This document shows positions 55,257-64,000 of a DNA stretch of 64,000 nt, piece after piece. This DNA is from Rhodospira trueperi (lineage in GTDB: Bacteria; Pseudomonadota; Alphaproteobacteria; Rhodospirillales; Rhodospirillaceae), in NCBI RefSeq assembly GCF_900101965.1, contig NZ_FNAP01000007.1, positions 1 to 64,000 of the forward strand, written 5' to 3'. A model generated the notes under the pieces. That model was not told the DNA's origin and searched no databases. It saw only the letters and a list, made by a program, of their open reading frames with translations. A program made the position numbers and the translations under genes. The stretch's first letter is position 1; every line of letters starts with the position of its first letter.

Positions 55257-55369
55257 CTCGGCCGGATGGCGCCACAGCCGTGGCGCCGCCGCTGCCGTTT
55301 TTGTCGTTTTCTAGGTCAGCGCGCGCCTCGATCATCGGTCGGGCGCCCCAGGGAGCCAAAGAGCACACG

Positions 55370-55639
55370 ATGTCGATTACACCCGAACGCAAGCAGGAAC
55401 TGATCAAGGAATTCGCGCCGACGGAGGGCGATACAGGCTCGCCCGAGGTGCAGGTCGCGATCCTGACCGAACGCATCAAGAACCTGACCGAGCACCTGAA
55501 GGAGCACAAGAAGGATACCCACTCCCGGCGCGGTCTGTTGATGATGGTCGGCCAGCGCCGGCAGCTTCTGGACTATGTCAAGCGGCGCCAGCGCGACCGC
55601 TATGAGAGCCTTATTGGTCGGCTCGGCATCCGCAAATAG
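55370..55639 (+). CDS. rpsO: 30S ribosomal protein S15
   Basis: An 89-residue protein identical in length to typical S15. [20 protein letters not shown], then [20 protein letters not shown] and [20 protein letters not shown] are family signatures. In other bacteria S15 represses its own mRNA at a leader fold. It lies between truB and pnp. Confidence 0.98.
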   Translation: MSITPERKQELIKEFAPTEGDTGSPEVQVAILTERIKNLTEHLKEHKKDTHSRRGLLMMVGQRRQLLDYVKRRQRDRYESLIGRLGIRK

Positions 55640-55961
55640 GCTAATGCGATGGGTGCGGATCATATCCCCGCAACCCATGAGCACACCGAACACAGGGCGC
55701 TGTGTCCGGCCGGTCGCGCGACCTTCCTTTGGGAAGGGCGCGCGGACCTGGATCGGGCACGCCGAACGCGGGTCCGCGCCCCCCGCACGTCGCGGATCCC
55801 GGTTCGGAACCCGGATCCCGTTTCTCGCATGCCCGCCTGCTCTTGCCTGCGCGCGTCGTCCGGCCCCGTCCGACGGCGTGTTCAGCCATGAGCCGGTGGC
55901 GCAAGGGTGCGAAAGCGCGCAAGACGGCGGCGATGGTCACGCAAGGGAAAGATGACACGCA
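55640..55961 (+). other. rpsO-pnp intergenic region with hairpins
   Basis: A 322-bp gap. GCGCGGACC near 55,740 pairs with GGTCCGCGC near 55,770 (9 bp plus outer GGG/CCC pairs), and a second GGATCC-centred fold lies near 55,795-55,820. Such structures between rpsO and pnp are the place where RNase III/PNPase autoregulation acts in other bacteria. No ORF here has support. Confidence 0.5.
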
Positions 55962-58082
55962 ATGTCGATGTTTAACGTATCACGCAAGGAAATCGATTGG
56001 GGCGGCCGCAAGCTGGTCCTGGAGACCGGTCGCATCGCCCGTCAGGCGGACGGCGCCGTCCTGGCTTCGCTCGGCGAGACCACCGTGCTGTGCACCGCGG
56101 TCGGCGAGCACAGCCCGCGCCCGGGTCTCGATTTCTTTCCGTTGACCGTCCACTACCAGGAAAAGACCTTCGCGGCCGGCAAGATCCCCGGCGGCTTCTT
56201 CAAGCGGGAAGGCCGCCCGACCGAGAAGGAAACCCTGGTCTCCCGCCTGATCGACCGGCCCATCCGGCCGCTGTTCCACAAGGGCTACAAGAACGAGACC
56301 CAGGTCATCTGCACCGTGCTGTGCCATGACATGGAGAACGACCCCGACATTGTCGCCATGATCGGCGCCTCGGCGGCGCTGACGATCTCGGGTCTGCCGT
56401 TCATGGGGCCGATCGGCGCCGCCCGCGTCGGCTACATGGACGGCAAGCCGGTGCTGAACCCGACCCTGGATCAGGTCAAGGAGTCCGATCTGGATCTGGT
56501 CGTCGCCGGCACCAAGGACGGCGTGCTGATGGTCGAATCGGAAGCCCAGGAGCTGCCCGAAGAGGTCATGCTCGACGCCGTCATGTTCGGGCACGAGGCC
56601 TATCAGCAGGTGATCGACGCGATCATCGATCTGGCCGAGATGGCCGCCAAGGACCCGCGCGAGGTGCCCGAGCCCCCGCCGGAGGCCGAGACCGTGGCGA
56701 CCAAGCTGCGGGAGATCGCCACCGAGGGCCTGACCGCCGCCTACGCCGAGCCGGACAAGGTGGAACGGCAGAAGAAGGTCGCGGCCGTCAAGGACGAGGC
56801 CAAGGCCGCGTTCGAGGACGACGAGGCCGCCCTGGCCCTGTTCGGCGGCGCCTTCAAGTCCCTGGAAGCCGACATCGTGCGCGGCACCATCCTGAAGACC
56901 GGCCAGCGCATCGACGGCCGCGACACCAAGACGGTGCGCCCGATCGAGGTCGAGGTCGGCTTCCTGCCGCGCGCCCACGGCTCGGCGCTGTTCACCCGGG
57001 GCGAGACCCAGGCCATGGTCGTCGCCACCCTGGGCACCGGTCAGGACGAGCAGATCATCGACGCCCTGGAGGGTGAGTTCCGCCAGAACTTCATGCTCCA
57101 CTACAACTTTCCGCCGTACTCCGTCGGCGAGACCGGTCGCATGGGCGGCGCCGGGCGGCGCGAGATCGGTCACGGCAAGCTGGCGTGGCGCGCCATTCGG
57201 CCGCTGCTGCCGGCCAAGGCGGACTTCCCCTACACCATGCGCGTGGTCTCGGAGATCACCGAGTCCAACGGCTCGTCCTCCATGGCGACCGTGTGCGGCT
57301 CGTCGCTGTCCCTGATGGACGCCGGCGTGCCCATGCCGCGCTCGGTGGCCGGCATCGCCATGGGCCTCATCAAGGAGGGCGACGACTTCGCCGTGCTGAC
57401 CGACATCCTGGGCGACGAGGACCACCTCGGCGACATGGACTTCAAGGTGGCCGGCACCTCGGAAGGCGTCACCGCGCTCCAAATGGACATCAAGATCACC
57501 TCCATCACCAAGGAGATCATGGACGTCGCCCTGAAACAGGCGAAGGACGGTCGTATCCATATCCTGGGCGAGATGGGCAAGGCCCTGACCGGGGCCCGCG
57601 AGGAAGTCTCGGGCAACGCGCCGCGGATCACCACCATCAAGGTGAACCCGTCCAAGGTGCGTGAGGTGATCGGCACCGGCGGCAAGGTGATCCGCGAGAT
57701 CACCGAAACCACTCAGACCAAGATCGACATCGAGGACGACGGCACCATCAAGATCGCCGCCACCGATGCCGACAACGCCCAGCGCGCCGTGGACTGGATC
57801 AAGGGCATCGCCGCCGATCCGGAAATCGGCGTGGTCTACACCGGCAAGGTCGTGAAGGTGGTCGAGTTCGGCGCCTTCGTGAACTTCCTGGGCAGCCGCG
57901 ACGGTCTGGTGCACATCTCGGAGCTGTCCAAGCAGCGCCCGCAGAAGGTGGCCGACGTCGTCAACCAGGGTGACATGGTCAAGGTGAAGGTGCTGGGCTT
58001 CGATGATCGCGGCAAGGTCAAGCTGACCATGAAGCAGGTGGACCAGGAAACCGGCGCCGACCTGAGCCAGTCGGAGGACTGA
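55962..58082 (+). CDS. pnp: polyribonucleotide nucleotidyltransferase
   Basis: A 706-residue exoribonuclease. Two RNase PH-like domains ([20 protein letters not shown] onward; [20 protein letters not shown] onward) flank a helical linker; KH ([20 protein letters not shown], GxxG loop) and S1 ([20 protein letters not shown]) domains follow. Catalytic residues sit in the second PH domain near [20 protein letters not shown]. It is the last gene of rbfA-truB-rpsO-pnp and has a strong terminator. Confidence 0.98.
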   Translation: MSMFNVSRKEIDWGGRKLVLETGRIARQADGAVLASLGETTVLCTAVGEHSPRPGLDFFPLTVHYQEKTFAAGKIPGGFFKREGRPTEKETLVSRLIDRPIRPLFHKGYKNETQVICTVLCHDMENDPDIVAMIGASAALTISGLPFMGPIGAARVGYMDGKPVLNPTLDQVKESDLDLVVAGTKDGVLMVESEAQELPEEVMLDAVMFGHEAYQQVIDAIIDLAEMAAKDPREVPEPPPEAETVATKLREIATEGLTAAYAEPDKVERQKKVAAVKDEAKAAFEDDEAALALFGGAFKSLEADIVRGTILKTGQRIDGRDTKTVRPIEVEVGFLPRAHGSALFTRGETQAMVVATLGTGQDEQIIDALEGEFRQNFMLHYNFPPYSVGETGRMGGAGRREIGHGKLAWRAIRPLLPAKADFPYTMRVVSEITESNGSSSMATVCGSSLSLMDAGVPMPRSVAGIAMGLIKEGDDFAVLTDILGDEDHLGDMDFKVAGTSEGVTALQMDIKITSITKEIMDVALKQAKDGRIHILGEMGKALTGAREEVSGNAPRITTIKVNPSKVREVIGTGGKVIREITETTQTKIDIEDDGTIKIAATDADNAQRAVDWIKGIAADPEIGVVYTGKVVKVVEFGAFVNFLGSRDGLVHISELSKQRPQKVADVVNQGDMVKVKVLGFDDRGKVKLTMKQVDQETGADLSQSED

Positions 58083-58141
58083 TCCCCGTCAGGGCAAGGG
58101 CGGGTGATCAGACCCCTCTTATCCATAATGCGGGCACGCGG

Positions 58142-58179
58142 AAGCCGGGCGGGAGATCATCTCCCGCCCGGCTTTTTTT
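58142..58179 (+). terminator. intrinsic terminator after pnp
   Basis: Stem AAGCCGGGCGGGAG (58142-58155) and its exact complement (58161-58174), five-base loop, then TTTTTTT. It also could serve the minus-strand HD-GYP gene less efficiently. Confidence 0.92.
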
Positions 58180-58310
58180 GGTGCGCCAAGCATGGCGCAT
58201 AGCGCCGTGCCGGGCGCTGTCTGGACCGCTGTGGTGCCGGTCTCCGGGGACCTTGGGGGGGAAGTCTCCTGCGGGCCCTGGTGACGGGATACCGGCCACT
58301 TCAGGCCGCA

Positions 58311-59426
58311 TCAATCCGCGTAGCGCGCGGCGATGGCGCGCACCGCGTCTTCCTGAGCCAGCAGGGCATCAACGATGTCGGGGTCGAAATGCGTCCCCCG
58401 TCCGTCGCGGATGATCTCCATGGCGTTTGCGTGGCTGAAGGCGGGCTTGTAGACGCGCTTGCAGATCAAGGCGTCATAGACGTCGGCGACGGCCATCAGG
58501 CGCGCGGCGGTGGGGATCTCCTCGCCCTTCAGGCCGGACGGATAGCCGCTCCCGTCCCATTTTTCGTGATGCCCGCCGGCGATGTCGCAAGCGAGGCTGA
58601 GGAACCCGATGTCGGACGGGTCGCTGCCCTCGGCGGCGGCCAGCAGCGCTTCACGACCCAGCGCGGCATGGGTCTTCATGATCGCCATCTCGTCGTCGGT
58701 CAGTCGCCCGGGCTTGAGAAGGATGGCATCCGGAATGCCGACCTTGCCGACGTCGTGCAGTGGGGCGGACTTGAACAGCAGTTCGATGGTGTCGTCGTCC
58801 AGGAAGGCGGCGAAGCGTGGATGCTCCGCCAGTGCCTCCGCGAGCAGGCGGACATAATGCTGGGTCCGCTTGATATGGTTCCCGGTCTCGTTGTCGCGCG
58901 TCTCCGCGAGCGAGGCCAGGGCGCGAATGGTGACATCCTGGGCGTGCACCACCTCACGCGTTCGCGCCATCAGTTGGTCCGTGCGCTCACGCACCTCGGC
59001 TTCCAGGGTGCGGCTGTAGTCCTCCAGCACGCGGCGGGCGTGACGTAATTGCAGATGGGTGCGGATGCGGGCCAGGGCGACCGAAGGCGAAATCGGCTTG
59101 GTTAGATAGTCCACCGCGCCCAGTTCGAAGCCGCGCGTTTCGTCGTCCACCTCGCCCAAGGCGGTGACGAAGATGACCGGGATGTCCGCGAACTCCGGCG
59201 TGTCCTTCAGCACCCGGCAGAGCGCGTGGCCATCCATGCCCGGCATCATCACATCCAGCAGGATCAGGTCCGGCGGCGGCCCTGCCCGCAGGCGCTGCAG
59301 GGCCTGATGGCCACTCTTGGCGACGGTCAGGCGGTAGCTGCCGCCCAGCAGATCAACCAGTACTTTGATGTTCATCGGTTCGTCGTCGACGACCATCAAC
59401 AGAGGACGGGTGTCATCGGGGCTCAT
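58311..59426 (-). CDS. response regulator with HD-GYP cyclic di-GMP phosphodiesterase domain
   Basis: A 371-residue protein. The receiver domain (about 8-125) has the phosphoacceptor Asp in [14 protein letters not shown] and Lys in [10 protein letters not shown] coiled linker leads to the HD-GYP domain: [20 protein letters not shown] (HD) and [20 protein letters not shown] (GYP) are all intact, so it should hydrolyse cyclic di-GMP. ATG 59426 overlaps the kinase gene's end by 14 bp, so the two are coupled and the kinase is its likely partner. Confidence 0.93.
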   Translation of the reverse strand: MSPDDTRPLLMVVDDEPMNIKVLVDLLGGSYRLTVAKSGHQALQRLRAGPPPDLILLDVMMPGMDGHALCRVLKDTPEFADIPVIFVTALGEVDDETRGFELGAVDYLTKPISPSVALARIRTHLQLRHARRVLEDYSRTLEAEVRERTDQLMARTREVVHAQDVTIRALASLAETRDNETGNHIKRTQHYVRLLAEALAEHPRFAAFLDDDTIELLFKSAPLHDVGKVGIPDAILLKPGRLTDDEMAIMKTHAALGREALLAAAEGSDPSDIGFLSLACDIAGGHHEKWDGSGYPSGLKGEEIPTAARLMAVADVYDALICKRVYKPAFSHANAMEIIRDGRGTHFDPDIVDALLAQEDAVRAIAARYAD

Positions 59427-62400
59427 CAGCGGATCCCTTGGAATGAGGGGGGTGATTGAGCGCGGTGTCCAGGCGCTCCAAGGCGGCCAGCGCGTCGTCA
59501 AAGTCGAAGCTGGCGGCGGCGGCAGTCAGAACCTCCGCCTCCGCCTTGAGATCCGGGCGCGCGCCGGACAGGCGGCCCGCCAGCGTTTCGGCCAGACCTT
59601 CGGAACTCGGGTCGCCCGCCGACAGGGCGGCTTGCAGGGCCGCGAGGGTCTTTCGCAGGGCTTGGGTGTCGGCGGTGGCTGTGGGGGCGGTCTCCGGCGC
59701 GGTCGCGCTGTCGTCCGACGCCGGGACGTCCGCCATTCGAGGGGCAGGTTGCATGGCCAGGATCGACTTGATGAGGGGCGACAGGGCACTCCCCAGCCGG
59801 TCCATCTTTTCCTCGGATGGCGCTTCGCCCTTTGCCAGCGCTGTTTCCACCGCGCCGGCCGCGCGCGCCACCTGGGTGGCGCCGATGGTGGCGGCCGTGC
59901 CCTTCAGGGTGTGCGCGATGTGGCGAGCGTCCTCCAGACGACCCTCGCGCACCGCCTGATGCAGAACCAGGCTTTGAACGCCCTGATTGCGGGCGAAATC
60001 GTTCAGCAGCCGGCGCAGAAGCTCCACCTTGCCGTTGACCGAGCGCACCGCCTGACGGACGTCCAGCACGTCCAGCACCGGCTTGCCTAGACTGTGCAGG
60101 ATCTTGGTTTCCAGGTCGGGGTCGGACAGCGCGGGCGCGGGCGCGGGCACAACATCCTTGTTCAGCCAGCGCGCCAGGGTTGAGAAGAGGGCCGGCGGAT
60201 GGATCGGCTTGGCGATGTGATCGTTCATCCCGCTGTCCAGACAGCGCTCGCGATCAGCGGCCATGACGTGGGCGGTCATGGCGATGACGGGCAATTCGGC
60301 CAACTCGGGCCGGCGGCGCAGCCGGCGCGTGGTTTCCAGGCCATCGATCCCGGGCATCTGCACGTCCATCAGCACGAGGTCGAAGCTCTCGCGGTCCAGC
60401 CAAGCCAGGGCCTCAGGGCCATCGCCGGCTGTGAAGACCTCGATGCCGGCGTTCTCCAGCATGTCGCGGGCGACCTGCTGGTTCAGCGGTGTGTCCTCGA
60501 CCAACAGCACCCGCGCTCCGGACAGGGACCCGCGCGCCGACGGCGCATCCCCGTGTCCCGCCCGTGCCAGCGAACTCTCGGCGGCGGTCTCGTTACTCCA
60601 AAGGCCGGCCAGACGCAGCAGCGTCAGGCGCAGCCGCCATTCGGTCGGCGGCGGCTCCAGGTGGATCACGCCCTCCGCATCGTCACCAGTCGTGTGCGTT
60701 GCCAGCACGATCAGCGGCGCGCCCTCGACGTCGCGGGCGGCGTCATCAGCAATCACGGCCAGGGGCGGTGAGTCGTCCGAGCCTCCGTCCGCCACACGCA
60801 GATCCAGCCGCTCCAGAATCAGCGCGAGGGCAGCCCGGCGTTCGGCATCATCCACCCTCAGGCGCACGACCCGGCCTCGCAGCGCGGCGGGCACGGGATC
60901 GTCCGCCGGCGGACGGTCCGGTTGGTCGAGCGGCAGGACAACACTGAAGGTGGAGCCCAGGCCCGGGGCGCTGTCCACGGCGATGGTCCCGTTCATCAGG
61001 GCCACGATCTGGCGGGAGATCGCCAAACCCAGGCCGGTGCCGCCGAAGCGCCGCGTGGTTGAATTGTCAACCTGACTGAAGGCTTGAAACAGCCGAGCCT
61101 GCTGGGTCTGGCTCATGCCGATGCCGGTGTCTGAAACGGCGATCATGAGGTGCGGTGAGTCGCTCGTCTCCGCGGTGCGGGCCCGCGAGACGGTCAAGCC
61201 GATGCCGCCGCTTTCGGTGAATTTGACGGCGTTGCCGGCCAGATTGATCAACACCTGCCCCAGGCGTACCGGATCGCCCCGCAAGGAGTCCGGCACGTCT
61301 CGGTCCACATGGAGGGTCAGCGACAGGGTCTTTTCCCGCAGTCGGGGCCGGATCACGGTGACCACGGAGTCGATCACTTCCGACAAGCGGAACGAGACCC
61401 GCTCCAGCGACATCTTGCCGGCCTCGATCTTCGAGAAATCAAGAATGTCGTTGATGATCGCCAGCAGGTTCTGTGACGCCGTCGAGATGTTTTCCAGGTA
61501 GTCGCGCTGGCGCGGCGTCAACTCCGTTTGCAGCGTCAGATGGCACAGTCCGATGACCGCGTTCATCGGTGTTCGGATCTCGTGGCTCATGTTGGCCAGA
61601 AACCGGCTCTTGAACTGGCTTGATTGCTCGGCCGCCTGGCGCGCCTGTTCGGTCGCCACCTCGGCTTGCTTGCGCGCGGAGATATCGTGGAACAGGGTCA
61701 CCGAGCCGACGATAACGTCGTCCTCGATCAGGGGAACGGAGGAGATGGCGACCGGGAAAAGTGTGCCGTCGCGGCGGCGAAACGCCTCGCCCTCGGACCG
61801 ATAGGCTTCGCCCCGGCGGATGGTTTGCAGGATCACACAGTCATTCGCGGGGACCGTGCGGCCGGACTCGAACTTGTGATGTACCAGGGTATGGATGTCG
61901 GCGCCGAGCAACTCGCCAAGGGTCAGGTCCAGCAAGCGTTCGGCTTCCGGATTGACGAAGGTACAGCGACCGAATGCGTCAAGCGCGTAGACGCCCTCGC
62001 CCATGGCCTTCGTCATGCCGTGCAGGAAGCGGTTGCGCTCGCGGAAGCGCTCCTCGATCAGCTTGCGCTCGGTGATATCGGTGCGGATGGAGATGTACTG
62101 AAAGGGCGTTCCATCGTTGTCCAGAAACGGTACGATTGTCGCCGAGACCCAGTACGGCTGGCCGTTCTTGGCCCGGTTCTTGATCTCTCCGTGCCAGACC
62201 TCGCCACGCGTAATCGTTTGCCAAAGCTGGGCGAAAAACGCCGCGTCGTGTTCGTCAGACCGAACCATGCGGTGGTTTCGGCCGATGATTTCGTCGCGAT
62301 CATGCCCGCTGATGGCGCAGAACCGGTCGTTGGCATAGGTGATCGTGCCGTCCTTGTCCGTCGCCGTGACGATGGCGTGTTGGTCTAAGGCGAATTTCTG

Positions 62401-63219
62401 GAATTCCAGGTCCCGCTTGACCTCTTCCAGGCGTCGGTTCGAGGCTCTCACCGAGCGCAGCATCCAGACGCCCGTGCCGACCACGAACAGGATCACGATG
62501 CCGGACAGGACGACCCGCGCGAGACGGTACGCCTCGGTTCGTCGGTCGATATCGAGGTTCAGCGCGTTGAGGGTCCGCTGACTTTGAAAGAACAGGCGGT
62601 TGGCGTTCTCGTTCATGCGCAGGAACAGCGGCGGCAGGCGCGCCATGAAGTTTTCGAGATCACGCTCCAACGCCAAGTAGGCGACCGCGTCGGACACCCG
62701 CCCCAAGGAGTCGTGACGGTTCATCAGATCGATGAGTTCATCCGTCAGGTGCTCGACATCGTCCAGTTTGGGGGTGATCTCGATGACCTCAAGAACATAG
62801 GGGAAATCGGTGTGGGTGGCCTCGTACGGGATGACGCGCTCCATGACGGCGCGCGATTCGATGTTCAAGCGTGTCTCGCGCCGGAGCACGCCACCATTGG
62901 ACAGCACCTCCAGGGCCTCACGCAAATTCGCGACGGTGGACTCGACCTGCTCGCGCATCCACTCCCGGTCCTTGGCGTTGCGGGTGGCCGACGCAATGCG
63001 ATACGTCAGCGCCTCCAGGCGGACTAGGTCATTGACAATGACCTCGCCGATCAGCACCCGATTGCTTTCATTGCGGGCGCGGTCGTTCAGGTCTCCGATC
63101 AGGCTGGAGAACAACAGCTCGCCCCCGATCAGCGCCAACACGCCAACCACATAAACCACGAACAGGACGAACAGCGGCCGGGTGGAAATGCTGTCGGTCC
63201 GTTTGGCGCGCGATGGCAT
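59413..63219 (-). CDS. hybrid sensor histidine kinase (TM-PAS-PAS-HisKA-HATPase-REC-HPt)
   Basis: A 1268-residue membrane kinase. TM helices near 16-38 and 236-258 enclose a helical periplasmic domain of about 200 residues. Two PAS domains follow (about 270-390 and 395-515). The phosphorylated His is in [15 protein letters not shown] near 550; the ATP-binding domain has [17 protein letters not shown] and [12 protein letters not shown] degenerate stretch, then a receiver ([12 protein letters not shown] near 950) and an HPt domain ([14 protein letters not shown] near 1100) complete a phosphorelay. Its ATG overlaps the solute-binding gene's stop (ATGA), as in TorT/TorS-like sensors. Confidence 0.92.
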   Translation of the reverse strand: MPSRAKRTDSISTRPLFVLFVVYVVGVLALIGGELLFSSLIGDLNDRARNESNRVLIGEVIVNDLVRLEALTYRIASATRNAKDREWMREQVESTVANLREALEVLSNGGVLRRETRLNIESRAVMERVIPYEATHTDFPYVLEVIEITPKLDDVEHLTDELIDLMNRHDSLGRVSDAVAYLALERDLENFMARLPPLFLRMNENANRLFFQSQRTLNALNLDIDRRTEAYRLARVVLSGIVILFVVGTGVWMLRSVRASNRRLEEVKRDLEFQKFALDQHAIVTATDKDGTITYANDRFCAISGHDRDEIIGRNHRMVRSDEHDAAFFAQLWQTITRGEVWHGEIKNRAKNGQPYWVSATIVPFLDNDGTPFQYISIRTDITERKLIEERFRERNRFLHGMTKAMGEGVYALDAFGRCTFVNPEAERLLDLTLGELLGADIHTLVHHKFESGRTVPANDCVILQTIRRGEAYRSEGEAFRRRDGTLFPVAISSVPLIEDDVIVGSVTLFHDISARKQAEVATEQARQAAEQSSQFKSRFLANMSHEIRTPMNAVIGLCHLTLQTELTPRQRDYLENISTASQNLLAIINDILDFSKIEAGKMSLERVSFRLSEVIDSVVTVIRPRLREKTLSLTLHVDRDVPDSLRGDPVRLGQVLINLAGNAVKFTESGGIGLTVSRARTAETSDSPHLMIAVSDTGIGMSQTQQARLFQAFSQVDNSTTRRFGGTGLGLAISRQIVALMNGTIAVDSAPGLGSTFSVVLPLDQPDRPPADDPVPAALRGRVVRLRVDDAERRAALALILERLDLRVADGGSDDSPPLAVIADDAARDVEGAPLIVLATHTTGDDAEGVIHLEPPPTEWRLRLTLLRLAGLWSNETAAESSLARAGHGDAPSARGSLSGARVLLVEDTPLNQQVARDMLENAGIEVFTAGDGPEALAWLDRESFDLVLMDVQMPGIDGLETTRRLRRRPELAELPVIAMTAHVMAADRERCLDSGMNDHIAKPIHPPALFSTLARWLNKDVVPAPAPALSDPDLETKILHSLGKPVLDVLDVRQAVRSVNGKVELLRRLLNDFARNQGVQSLVLHQAVREGRLEDARHIAHTLKGTAATIGATQVARAAGAVETALAKGEAPSEEKMDRLGSALSPLIKSILAMQPAPRMADVPASDDSATAPETAPTATADTQALRKTLAALQAALSAGDPSSEGLAETLAGRLSGARPDLKAEAEVLTAAAASFDFDDALAALERLDTALNHPPHSKGSADEPR

Positions 63220-64000
63220 CAGTTGGCCACTCCGACTCGACCGTCCCGATCAAGAAACCCGAATGAGCGAAAGATGGCTTGGCCGCGCTCCGACGCCGCT
63301 AGGCCCATGAATCGGTGCGCCAATTCCGGGTGTGCCGAAAAGGTCAGCAAATTGATCGCCAGGATCTTGGGTTCAGCGAGGGCTGGGTCGATATCCAGCA
63401 CATCCAACTGGTCCCGGTTTTCGGGAAAGAAGGCGGTGGCGCGCCAGTTCATGATGAGGTCGGCGGCCCCGTCCAGGAGGAACTGGTTCAGGTTGCGGGA
63501 ATCCGTGGCCATGAAGCTGGTGTTGGCGAGGACATCGCGGTTGAGACCGGCCGCCTCCAAGACTCTCTGAGTTTCCCGGCCGATGCTGCCGCTCTGCGGG
63601 TTGGCGATCACCACCGATAGCGCCGGATCCGCCAGGGCGGCCAGATCCGCCGGAATGCGCTTTGGGTTGCCCTCCAGCACCAACAGGGCCGAGACGTTGT
63701 AACCGAGCTCGAAGGCCTCGCCCAGGAGCCCTTCCTCAAGGTTCCGCGTGCGATAGGACAGGGATCCGGGGAAATAGAGGTCACCCAGACGGTTGGCCTT
63801 CAGGCTCTTGTAAAGGTCTTCCGAACCGCCCTGGCTGATGGTGACCGTGGCGCCGGTTTCGGCTTCGAACACGGCGGCGACGGCGCGGATGGGATGCAGC
63901 ATCGTGATGCCGCAATAGATCAGCAGGTTAGCGTCGCTCGTCCGTGCCGCTTGGTCCACATCGTCATCGCAGCCGGCCAAAGCGAGCCCCATGGACACCA
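63219..64000 (-). CDS. periplasmic solute-binding (ModA-like) lipoprotein, 5' end cut by window
   Basis: At least 260 residues. The visible N-terminus [11 protein letters not shown] is a lipobox but is too short for a whole signal peptide, so the gene continues beyond the window. The mature part ([50 protein letters not shown], then [20 protein letters not shown]) fits family 1/ModA-like oxyanion-binding proteins. It overlaps the kinase start, so it probably delivers the signal to that kinase rather than to a transporter; no ABC genes are seen. Confidence 0.8.
   Translation of the reverse strand, partial: VSMGLALAGCDDDVDQAARTSDANLLIYCGITMLHPIRAVAAVFEAETGATVTISQGGSEDLYKSLKANRLGDLYFPGSLSYRTRNLEEGLLGEAFELGYNVSALLVLEGNPKRIPADLAALADPALSVVIANPQSGSIGRETQRVLEAAGLNRDVLANTSFMATDSRNLNQFLLDGAADLIMNWRATAFFPENRDQLDVLDIDPALAEPKILAINLLTFSAHPELAHRFMGLAASERGQAIFRSFGFLDRDGRVGVAN

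Overview
The window is GC-rich alphaproteobacterial DNA, most likely from a Rhodospirillales/Rhodospirillaceae-type genome. The evidence is a circularly permuted two-piece tmRNA gene, an alpha-type SspB next to it, alphaproteobacterial versions of dnaE, nusA, ylxR-L7Ae and pnp, and overall codon use. The genus is an inference; no 16S gene is present.

Region 1 (1 to about 20,380) is the right-hand part of an integrated P2-like (myovirus-type) prophage whose left part lies outside the window. Tail genes run rightward in P2 order: fibre, fibre-assembly candidate, sheath FI, tube FII, chaperone E/E' with a -1 slip site, tape measure T, U and D. An AT-rich membrane-protein cargo gene with its own promoter follows. 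Next come a leftward S24-type repressor with two matching operators, a Cro-like gene, a CII-like regulator, an Ogr/Delta-like zinc finger, an SPPY DNA methyltransferase, a primase-helicase, a run of small genes including a zinc-binding protein paired with an NPPF adenine methyltransferase, an ORF6N antirepressor, an excisionase-like HTH protein and a tyrosine integrase. The integrase abuts the 3' end of tRNA-Lys(CTT), which marks the attachment site.

Region 2 (20,454 to about 37,750) is host DNA. It holds a DUF6858-like protein, a SocA/Panacea-like protein, XerC, an acetylpolyamine amidohydrolase/HDAC-like enzyme, a PPP phosphatase, two tandem degenerate EAL proteins with an ABC ATPase, ssrA followed by sspB, class I fumarase, a MerR/CDF metal-efflux pair, ynbE-ydbL, an exported MetX-like hydrolase, a palindromic repeat beside a gene of unknown function, and a VWA/J-domain pair.

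Region 3 (37,750 to 58,180) is the housekeeping core: dnaE, an exported solute-binding-like protein, rimP-nusA-ylxR-infB on the minus strand, miaA, ilvB-ilvN-ilvC, and rbfA-truB-rpsO-pnp on the plus strand. The normally contiguous rimP-to-pnp cluster looks split by one inversion of about 11 kb.

Region 4 (58,311 to the end) is a three-gene signalling operon on the minus strand: a periplasmic solute-binding protein cut by the window edge, a large hybrid histidine kinase, and a REC-HD-GYP response regulator predicted to degrade cyclic di-GMP.

The least explained items are the AT-rich prophage cargo gene, the orphan gene at 35,064-35,654, the small minus-strand prophage ORF with an in-frame stop, and the nested palindromes and 23-bp perfect hairpin in the tail operon.
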